Origin: Laburnicola sp. R22_1 | Taxonomy: Eukaryota; Ascomycota; Dothideomycetes; Pleosporales; Didymosphaeriaceae | Direction: 5' to 3' | DNA: 64,000 nucleotides | NCBI GenBank assembly: GCA_014281115.1 | Contig: JACONQ010000004.1 | Location: forward strand, 992,001 to 1,056,000 | In this document: positions 53,661-62,513 of the stretch, in pieces | Numbering within the stretch: position 1 is the stretch's first letter | Layout: each line of letters opens with the position of its first letter | Translations under genes and position numbers: made by a program | Notes under the pieces: generated by a model | Database searches by the model: none | Told to the model about the DNA's origin: nothing | Seen by the model: the letters and a program-made list of their open reading frames with translations, nothing else

Positions 53661-55849
53661 TCAACCCCAGACTGCATCCTTCGCTCTCTTACTACCATCC
53701 CGGAGGGGAGGCGTAGAGAGCACGTGCGTCCACGCCTCCTCCCCGTCCACGAACAACCGATAGTGGAGCAGACTCTGCTCGCTATGCTCCGGGGCCGTGA
53801 TTTCCACCGCACCAAACTTGCTATTCCCATCGGGCAAATACTTGATGCATACATCCCCGTCGTCGATCTCGTTATACGTCCTGAAAGGTAGGTAGAACAT
53901 CGATAGCGGGCTTGTGCTGAACTCGTGCACTGTGGCGCTGATCGGGTAGTCCGAGTCCTTGGGCGGTGGGAAGGAAGTAGCGGCGAACTCGTGCCGGTCG
54001 CCGCTGAGAATAACGACACCGATGCCATGCGTGGAGGAGAGCTCCCATGATGCTTCGAGGATTTTGCGGCGCTCGACGAGGAAGCCGCCCCACGTGTCGT
54101 CCGAGCCGAATTGCCAATTTCTGGTAAAAGGAACGCTGGTAACAATAATCTTCCAGTGCACTCCCCTGGGTGGGGGATTGCTTATCCAAGCAAGCAAGTC
54201 TCCGAGTTGGGTTTCACCGAGCATGGTCTTCGTGTCATCATGAGGATCGGAGTTTGCGGGGCTTCGATATCGTCGCGTATCTACGAGGAAGAAGTCCGCC
54301 GGGCCCTGGGTGAAGCTGAAGTATGTGTGGCCTTCCCGATGCGCCGGGGGATTGACAGAAGCGTGATAGTGGGTGAACGCGTCGTATGCAGGCACTGCTA
54401 CGCCAGTTATGTTCCCACTCCAGTCATTCTTGATTTCATGGTCGTCAATGACATGCACCCAGGGCAGATCTGCGCTGACCGAGGGCCAATCCGGTGATGA
54501 ATACACCTGTCGGTACTCGCGGCGATAGTGCTCCACGTCTTTGCCCAGTCGCTGCGGCACATCAACGTAAATGAAGTCTCCCAAGAAAAGCATGAAGTAG
54601 GGTTTAAGCTCGGGTATCCAACGCGCCAGGTGAGAAAATCCTGGAAAATGAAGGGGATGTTGAAAGGGGCTGTACGGAACACCTGTCGATTCGATAAGCA
54701 TATGCTCACGCCCATTTTGATTCTGAGACTACTCACGTGGTTTTATGCAACTCGAATGGAGGAATGTGTACTTGTTGTCTCGGAAGGATGAAAGATGTCC
54801 TGGTCGCGGCGCTGTGGTAAATGTGCCCGTAACGTTTCCGCTTGAAGTTTCAATTACATACTCGTAAGGCGTGTTAGGGCGCAGGTCTAGAGATTGATGG
54901 AGTAAGCACTTGTCTCATTGTCATCATGTTCAGTCATAGCACAAAAATCTGAGTAACAGTTGGCCTTGATGTTGCTCATCCAGGGGTAACACACGGTACT
55001 CAGATTTTGGTCCTAGTACTTTATATGGGCCAACTTACGGTCAACTTTGATGGCAGTCGTGAAATCGGTGTCGCCGGTCAGCCAGTAGTCGGGCTGGCTG
55101 GCGAGCAGCGTCTTCTGCATCCATGACCGCTCCTGTTCGTCGATCGATCGGTAGAGTACCTTCACATCATAGGCATATGGCTCTCGCACGAGTATATTTG
55201 CGCTGTTATCCGACACAAAGCCAAGGCGACCGAAAGACGCGTGGTGATGTGGGTAGAAGACGGCGGCGCGATAGATCACGTCGAGAGTCATCGCCAACAG
55301 AGCCATGTTGATGCTGAAAGTGACCCAGCTCCAGAAGATTGACGACGGACTCGGCATGCCCGTGAGCAGGGTGCGCAGGACCTTTGGCTGGCGCTCTTCA
55401 TACTGGATCTCCTCCTCGATGTCCAGCTCTTGCAGGGGACCGTGGTCAGCGCCTTCGAGCAGCTGTACGTCTTCGGATGAGGTCGAGCCAGTTTCGACAG
55501 CTTCCTTGACAATAATGTTCAGCTCGTCGGATATGACCTTGAATTGGGAAGTATCCTGGAGGCTCGCGAAGAAGGCAGGCACGTAGACTACGGCCAGGGC
55601 AGCGGCGAGCGGCGGTACGATCTGTACACTATCGTCAGGTCACGGATGCGACTCAGCGAAAGCGGCGACTAACGGTTGTGGGAATCTACAGTAATCAATA
55701 GTCAGTTTCACACCTGGAGGCAATACATTGGACGAGCCGGGGTGGAGTTCAGGCGGCCGACGACGTACCCAGCGGAGGAAGATGTAGATGCTCGCGCGCA
55801 GAGCCACGGAGCTCACGAGCGCAATGAGGTCGCTCGCAGAAGCCATCAT
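53661..55849 (-). CDS. PhoD-like phosphatase with N-terminal membrane helices
   Basis: Five exons (55849-55769, 55685-55674, 55621-55039, 54913-54737, 54682-53661) give 624 residues. The PhoD superfamily are metal-dependent phosphomonoesterases or phosphodiesterases. The N-terminus has hydrophobic segments (ASDLIALVSSVALRASIYIF, PPLAAALAVVYVPAF) and another near residue 120-140 (FWSWVTFSINMALLAM), so the enzyme is probably membrane-anchored. The metal-site motifs follow: FMLFLGDFIYVD, VHVIDDHEIKND and ILSGDRHEFAA. Exon 2 is only 12 bases (IPTT). Intron 3 (54914-55038) has a GAG acceptor and resembles a sequence found in other genes (see findings); that junction is the least certain. The first of two adjacent ATGs is used. 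Confidence 0.85.
54914..55038 (-). repeat. intron-like dispersed repeat, copy 1 (PhoD intron 3)
   Basis: This 125-bp intron, read on the gene strand, starts GTAAGTTGGCCC. It contains AGTACTAGGACCAAAATCTG and GTGTGTTACCCCTGGATGAG. About 80 bases match the sequence at 56107-56187 with roughly four of five bases identical. Confidence 0.65.
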
Positions 55850-56106
55850 TGCAGTGGCATGATGCGACGGAGTTGTCCTGCAGTGTGGTGGAGCGCCTCG
55901 CCAGAAGGCGTCGCAAGAACAGACGGGACGGTGACGTACCGCTGATGTACTGTTTACAGTTTGGAGCTCACAGGTGCTGTCTGGCTGCACTAGTCTGTTT
56001 CGGGCTAGCTGTACGCAGGGCCTCTCGTGAGGTCTCGTGTTGCCCCATGCGCGTGCCCTTTTTCACTGACACGAGCCTTCTCGTGGCGGTGCGCCTCGAC
56101 GGTTGC

Positions 56107-56187
56107 AGTACTAGGACAAAAGCTTGAGTACCCTATGTTACCCCAAGAAGAGCAATACCAAGGCTAACTGTACTCACACTCTTGCCC
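56107..56187 (+). repeat. intron-like dispersed repeat, copy 4 (intergenic)
   Basis: This reads AGTACTAGGACAAAAGCTTG, AGTACCCTATGTTACCCC, then GAGCAATACCAAGGCTAACT. It matches the PhoD intron over about 80 bases. It lies upstream of the PhoD gene in the opposite orientation, and is not bordered by an obvious donor or acceptor. Confidence 0.65.
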
Positions 56188-56491
56188 TCTTTCTCTGGCA
56201 TGGGGGTGTCTGCTATGCCATTTCTCCAAATCCTATCTTTAGACAAAACGGAATCAATGAGTTGTAGTTGTATAAATGGGGGAGGCACGGCAAGATGGTG
56301 GGACGCCAGGTCAGTAACCCACCATCGCTAAGTCAATTCACTAGTTGCTCAGTCCACACCTTCTTTGTTCGTCTTTTCATTTTTCCGTCTGGCGTGGAGC
56401 ATACTTTCCGCACTTCTCAGGTACCCGGTGCCTCGGTCGATCAACACACCACCTCAGCTTGCGGCGGTGTATCTCAACTCTACATTTCACC

Positions 56492-56620
56492 ATGGGCATC
56501 ATGCAGAGTAGCTTTCCTCCTCCACCAAAGTGTCCACACTGCGGACAACCCAAGGATGCAAACCATGACTGCACCTCCAGCAGCGGAACGCCATCCAGCG
56601 GATCATACTCCCCCAGCTAG
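56492..56620 (+). CDS. possible 42-residue microprotein with a CxxC motif
   Basis: The ATG at 56492 has an excellent context (TTCACCATGGGC). The product MGIMQSSFPPPPKC continues PHCGQPKDANHDC, with three cysteines in a C-x2-C-x10-C pattern, and ends in Ser/Gly/Pro. It could be a very small zinc-binding or disulfide protein, but at this size chance is a real alternative. Confidence 0.3.
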   Translation: MGIMQSSFPPPPKCPHCGQPKDANHDCTSSSGTPSSGSYSPS

Positions 56621-57611
56621 GCGATGATCGAGCAGTCACTTCTCGACTAAGAATGAAATTTACCATTTCCCTGGTACAATCGGTCACCTAGGCGAACCGC
56701 CAGGATTCAACAAATTTTACCTCGAATTGGATCAGCCCCGGAAAAGTAAACACGGCGTCTCCAACTACAACTCCGCCTAGTTGGGAACAGTCCCACGAGC
56801 GCCCTTCCAAGCGAGACAAAGCCTCCCCCGGCCCCTGCAGCTACAGTACCATACTTGCCCACCCCTCCCCCCACAATACCGCGCGTCGAGCGACCCCAAA
56901 GAACACTCTGGCGATGCGCGACACGTAAGAAGAGATCAGACAGCAGCCGCTAGCACCGTCTGCCGTTCGCTACGAGCCGTTCCCACGAGGAACAAACCCC
57001 CATACACACTAGTTGTAAGCTTAAAGCAACCGCAAACCGGGGTATCTACAGCCCATGATTTTTGTTGAGGCTGGCCTGCAAGGCTGGCCTGAGGCAGGGC
57101 GTAGTGTACTCGGGGTTCGGGATTGCGAGATCCTCGCTAAGGTGTGGCGGAGTACGTACACGACGACTCGATTATGGTGCGCTAATCACATCGTTTGTCG
57201 GATTGTTGTTTTACTTATTTTTCTCCTGTTTTTTTTTGTTGTGCGTCTGTCTATCAATATTCCTTTCCCTTCGTCTGGGTTTTATTTCTATCTTGATTCA
57301 GTCATTCTTTTTTTTCTTGCTCGTCTTTCGAACGTCCCCGCCCCCGCGGTATCTGTATAATCTGTATTTCGTACTCACTCCTACTTCCTCCCTATAACTT
57401 CACTTCTCAGCCTGTATCTTCCATTTCCACTTCATTATTGAAACCTTAATTTCTAATCCACGCCACGCGTCCGGCCCATATACTGAGCGATGGGTATTAC
57501 TCCTTTCATAAAGATCCTCCCTCACTCGTTCTCATCGTATAGAGAAATAGGGATGGAAGAGAACGACTATAGCGAACCATAGTAGATTCTATTAAATTAT
57601 AATGAATGATA

Positions 57612-59482
57612 ACGTACTTTGCACTCGAGTCGATCATTCCATCGAGTCGATCACTTTGCCAAGACCCCACCAAAACGTACTATCAGCAATAGTACAACGC
57701 GATGCCTCAACCACACAACAAACCACTGGCGTTAAAAGAAGCGCGTATACAGCTTGCGATCCAGGCTATTAAACAAGACGCGACACTCTCTCAGCGACGC
57801 GCTGCAGCCCTCTATAACGTCTCTTAAAGTACACTTAGCAACTAACGCGCTGGAAAGACGTTTAGACGCGACTGCGCACCCAACAAAATGAGACTCACTA
57901 TAAGAGAGGAGCAGGTGATTGTGCAGCATATACTCGACCTAGACGCGCGAGGATTTCCGCCCCGGCTTGATGCCATAAAAGATATGGCCGATTCTTTACT
58001 GGCTGCACGCCACTACGAGCCAGTTGGCCAGAGGTGGCCTTATGACTTTGTTAAGCGCCAGCCAAAGCTTCAAGTCAAGTTCAATCGAAAGTACGACTAC
58101 AAGAGAGCCCTCCAGGAGGATCCTAAGGTGATACGAGGCTGGTTCTGGCTTGTGGAGAACATAAAGGCCAAGTATGGTATCCTGGATAAGAACACCTACA
58201 ATTTCGACGAGTCTGGCTTTATAATAGGCATAATATCGACTGGAGCAGTAGTCACAGGCTCTAAGCGTTAAGGACGGCCAAAGCAGGTGCAGCAGGGCAA
58301 TAGGGAGTGGACAACAGTCATCCAAGGCATTAACGCAATGGGGTGGTGGATCCCACCCTTTATTATCTTTGGGGGCAAGCACCACCTCTCCGCCTAGTAT
58401 AAGGAGAAGGATCTACCTCATAATTGGGTTATTGCAGTCTCTGAGAACGGCTAGACAACAAATGAGCTTAGTCTGTAATGGCTAAAGCACTTTAATGAGC
58501 ATACAAAGAGGCGTACTACTAGTGGAGCACGTTTACTTATTATTAATGGCCACAAAAGTCACAACTTGCTCGAATTCCAGGATTACTGCAAAAAGAGTAA
58601 TATTATTACTCTCTGTATGCCTCCACATTTGTCGCACCTCTTGCAGCCACTTAACGTGGGTTGTTTTGCGCCGTTAAAGAAGGCGTATGGGCGCCAAGCC
58701 GAGAATCTGATGCGCAACCACATCACGCACATCACTAAAATCGAGTTCCTACCTTGCTTTATTGCTGCTTTTAAGGCTTTAATTACTGAAAGTAATATTA
58801 AAGGAGGCTTTCGAGGTGCTGGCCTAGTGCCCCACAACCCAGAAGTTGTGATATCGCAGCTTGACGTCCGCCTGCGTACGCCTCCACTTTGTACTATTCG
58901 CGATAGTACATGGGAGTCGCAAACTCCGCGAAATAGTACAGAACTTGGGTCGCAATCGACGCTGGTTAAGCAGAGGATTCAAAGGCATGTAGATAGTTCC
59001 CCAACTTATATGGTTGAGGCGGTGGAAAAGCTCGTCAAAGGCGCCGAGCTGATAGGGCATTCTTTGGTGTTAATAACTAAACGCAACACTGAACTTCAAG
59101 CTGCTAATGAGGCCGCCACGCGACGTAAATCGCATAAAAGAAAGCGAGTACAGCGTGAAGGAGTCCTCACAGCTGAAGAGGGCCAGCGGCTGGCCACTCT
59201 AAAGGAGTTTGGGGCGCGCAGTGATGGGCAAAAGGCGAAGAAGAGGGTGCGCGCTGATAGAGGCGAATCTGCTCAACGGCGCTGTGGACGCTGCGGCAAG
59301 CCCGGGCATAACAAAACAACCTGTAGGCAGCCTGTAGAAGTAGATTCTGAATAGATTGGCCTATTTGGACTATCGAAAATAGTTCGTGTTGACTCTGTAC
59401 TATCGTGAATAGTACAGAACTTGGTGGGGTCTTGGCAAAGTGATCGACTCGATGGAATGATCGACTCGAGTGCAAAGTACGT
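57612..59482 (+). mobile_element. Fot1/pogo-type DNA transposon, 1871 bp, 62-bp perfect terminal inverted repeats
   Basis: The ends 57612-57673 and 59421-59482 are identical inverted repeats over 62 bases, starting ACGTACTTTGCACTCGAG. TA dinucleotides at 57610-57611 and 59483-59484 are the target duplication. Size and layout agree with Fot1/Pot2-class elements of about 1.9 kb. Three 19-bp palindromes (GTACTAT, five bases, ATAGTAC) lie at 57678-57696, 58891-58909 and 59397-59415; the outer two sit 4-5 bases inside the inverted repeats. Confidence 0.95.
57702..59354 (+). pseudogene. Fot1/pogo transposase with six in-frame stops and a zinc knuckle
   Basis: One uninterrupted reading frame of 551 codons runs from ATG 57702 (MPQPHNKPLALKEARIQLAI) to the stop at 59352. 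It contains stops at 57825, 57843, 58269, 58395, 58452 and 58476 but no frameshift. Order of parts: psq-type helix-turn-helix (AALYNVS), CENP-B-like domain (EEQVIVQHILDLDARGFPPR), DDE core (YNFDESGFIIG; INGHKSHNLLEFQDYC; LLQPLNVGCFAPLKKAYG), a basic tail and a C-terminal CCHC zinc knuckle (CGRCGKPGHNKTTC). The second and third catalytic Asp are Asn in INGH and PLNV. All stops are one C-to-T or G-to-A change from Gln or Trp codons, and the Asp-to-Asn changes fit the same process. The copy is dead. Confidence 0.92.
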
Positions 59483-59484
59483 TA

Positions 59485-60400
59485 TAACTGTGGCTATTTC
59501 TCCCCCAGGGTCAATCCGTGATGTCACGTGATCCCGGGCCGGCTGTTTGACCGACCACCGTGTTATATAATCGATAATTTCTTTAATAATATTTTTTGCT
59601 GCAATAATAATAACAATAATTATAATAGCAACTAACTTAACTATTTTATTAACTCTCTTTTATAGTAGATCTTCCCTTGCAACTAGCGAGCTATATTCTG
59701 CCCCCTTAGGACCTCGCCGCCGCCTATCTCCCCTATGCTCCCGCTACTACTACTTACCCTTACTCTTATTACTTAGTTGTAGTCCTTTACCTTAATAGCA
59801 CCCTAGATAATTACTATTGCGTCTATAAGCTTCTTATGCTATAGCTACGCTTTTAAACTCCTATAGTTCCTAAAGAACTGCTACTTATTATCTAGTAGCT
59901 ACTCTATACCTTTGCTTTGCTAGTCCTTATCTTTAAGCTTCTTTAGCAACGCCTTTACTTTATCCTATTATTGTAGTATAAATATCTAACCTAACCCTCT
60001 ATTTAGGTACTAAAGGAGTGCTTTGCACTCTAAAATCTAGAGTTATAAAACTAGCTAATAAGGCCTAAATAGCTAGGGCTAGGTGTTATTAAAGATATTA
60101 AGATTAAGAGGCCCCTCTAATAACCCTGCTTGCTATATAAAATTGCTAAATCTTTAGGAATTATTCTTAACTTTGTCTAGCTAATCCTCTATATACTTTT
60201 AGAATTCTACTATAGCTATGCTTCCCTATATAAAAGAAGTAGTGTAGTTAGGCCGCTAAAATATTATTACGTTGCTAAATATAATAGATAAAGAGCTATA
60301 TTTAAAAAATAGTAATAGTAGTTATATATTAAAGACAAAGGTTTAGTGTACTAGGCGTTACTAATATTATAAGAGTAGGTAGACTTTATACACTATATAT
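59485..60400. other. AT-rich stretch, probably RIP-mutated repeat relic
   Basis: The sequence is very rich in TAATA, CTATA and TTACTATT with hardly any long open frame. The minus strand can be read as a Lys/Leu-rich sequence with frequent TAA and TAG, which suggests a decayed element, but I cannot name it. Confidence 0.5.
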
Positions 60401-60598
60401 AATGTGGTTTACTAGCGAGTAATCTACACTAGTAAGCGCGCTACCTTTGCCAAGACCCTACTATTACTAACAATACCACTATAATACAACCACCTACTAT
60501 GTCTTCTAAGCCATCTAATAAAGCTTAGTTACTTATTACTATTAGAGCTATTAAACAAGACCTAAATCTTATAGAGCGAGCAGCAGTAGGGCTGTATA

Positions 60599-62513
60599 AG
60601 CCAGGAGTCCTAGTTTCCGACACCTCTATGTTTCGGACAGCCCCACAACCGCGCCTCCTTATTATGCACTACAACCGAATATAAGCTCTTAAAAATTCAA
60701 TTCTTTATTAATTTTAATTTATCTTTTTGTATTATTTTTTCTGTCTTCTAATAGCTAGATATATAGAGGGCGACGTCTAAAATGCACTCGCAGACCTTAA
60801 ATCTGGGATCGCTTTGGCCACTACTGCTGCTTAGTATGGGATACTACAGAACACTCTTTGCGGCCGCTTTAATAGTGCCCAACCTTACTAACACGCTTAT
60901 AATAGTGAACAGTGGCTTATAACTGTTTAAGAAGAGTATCTATAGCACTAAATTCTCTAGTAGGAGGCTCTTAGTTACGCGCCAACGCATGCGTAAGTGC
61001 GAGCCATTGTAACTAGCGTGCTTAAGCAAGAGGGTGACCACAGGAACCTAGAGAGGAAGTGGTCTAATCACTTTTTGCGACGCCACCTAGCCATTAAGAC
61101 AAAGTTAGGCCGCCGGACTAACTAGGAACGCATAAATGCAGCTACTCTAGATAATATTAGGCACTTGTTTAACCTGTACAGGACCGTGAGCTAGATTCCC
61201 CCCTAACGGAGGTATAACGCCGACGAGGGCGGCATTATAGAAGGCTAGGGTATTAATAGGCTTATTATTGGCTCCTTATAGGAAAATTTGAACTCTGTAC
61301 TAGTTAAGACAGTAAATGCCTATACTTAGACCTCTATAATAGAGTGTATCTCTACGCTTAGTGTCGCTCTAAACCCCCTTGTTATCTTTAAGGCCAAAAG
61401 CATCTAGGAGCAGTGGTTTAAGCGGGAGTTTTTAGCTTAACATCCTAGCTGGCATGTTACCTTCTCGCAAAATAGATAGACAAGCAACAAAATTGCTGTT
61501 AAGTGGCTAGAGAAGGTGTTCTTGCCCCAGACTAAGCCTAACAATCCATCCAAGGCACGGTTGCTTATTGTCGACAGTTATGGCAGTTATACCTTAGACA
61601 AATTTATAACTACATATTACCTAAATAATATTTACTTGCTCTTTTTGCCTGCCCATACTTTACATATACTTTAGCCTTTAGATTTTAGTTATTTCTTAAG
61701 TCTAAAGGCAGCATATTAGCGGTTCCTTAGTAAGCATATAGCTCTGACAGATGCAATAAAGGTTAGGAAGGCTAGATTTCTTAAATTTTATACAGAAGCG
61801 CGTAAAATCGGTCTTTAAGAGCAGTGCGTACAAGCTAGGTAAAAGGCGACAGGGCTGTATCCTAAGAGCGTGGATAAGCCCTTAGGTTCTTAGTGGGTCG
61901 TAGTGCGCCAACGGCCGTTAACACCCCCCTCTTCTACTATAAATATTAGGACGCTAAAACGCGGTGGCGACATTATAAAGCTATTTTCTAGGAAGAACAG
62001 CTCTTTAGCTACACGACGATATATTCGGCTTGCTGCCACAGCGCTAGACTATATCGCAATAGAGGTCTCTATAAAGGATTATAAGATTACTTCCTTGCGC
62101 GAGCATATTAAGTAAGCAAATCCGCCAAAACACCGCAAAGTTGCAATTAATCCAAACAATCGCTTCGCGAGTCTTGCAGAGATTCTCTCTTAGACTAATT
62201 AGGAGCCCTCCCAACGTGTTCGCAAGGCGAGAAGCCCAATGTAGGAGATAGAGGAGAGTTGCTCTAAGAAGGAAGCGGAGCAGGCATTGGTTTAACGTTT
62301 GGCACGGGATTAACAACCAACACAACAGTATCTTGCTCGTAATTTAAGTGTAGACAAAGAAAGCGATTAAAGCTCTTTAAATGCAGTTTATTTTGTGTTT
62401 TTAGAGATTTATTTAACAAAGTTGTGAACACATTCGTAACTAGGGTGGTGATGGCGGCGGGGCTTTGCAGGGTGTTGGAAACATGGGGCTGTCGGAAACT
62501 AGGACCCTTGGCT
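60599..62513 (+). mobile_element. nested pogo-type element, 1915 bp
   Basis: The ends 60599-60622 and 62490-62513 are inverted repeats of 24 bases with two mismatches (AGCCAGGAGTCCTAGTTTCC versus AGCCAAGGGTCCTAGTTTCC). Similarity continues weakly for another 20 bases. TA dinucleotides border both sides (60597-60598 and 62514-62515). Removing the element and one TA rejoins the interrupted LYNV motif of the host transposase, which fixes the boundaries. The inner element belongs to a different pogo lineage from the Fot1 copies around it. Confidence 0.9.
60751..62115 (+). pseudogene. pogo-type transposase with more than 20 in-frame stops, frame otherwise intact
   Basis: A single frame from about 60751 to the stop at 62113 reads EGDV, stop, NALADLKSGIAL (helix-turn-helix), then LERKWSNHFLRRHLAIKTKL (CENP-B type), then the DDE core: YNADEGGIIEG, INRLIIGSL, NPLVIFKAKSI, LLIVDSYGSYTLDKFITTYY and LPAHTLHIL followed by PLDFSYFLSLKAAY. 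The tail has TGLYPKSVDKPLGS. Despite more than 20 stops I see no insertion or deletion. Stops fall where related transposases have Gln, Trp or Arg. Pure transition decay of this kind is the mark of RIP. Confidence 0.85.

Larger units (their letters stand above)
55850..57611. other. intergenic before the transposon block
   Basis: It holds the PhoD upstream region, repeat copy 4 and a possible 42-residue open frame listed separately. From about 57170 the sequence turns pyrimidine-rich and then AT-rich toward the transposon. No other gene is supported. Confidence 0.4.
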
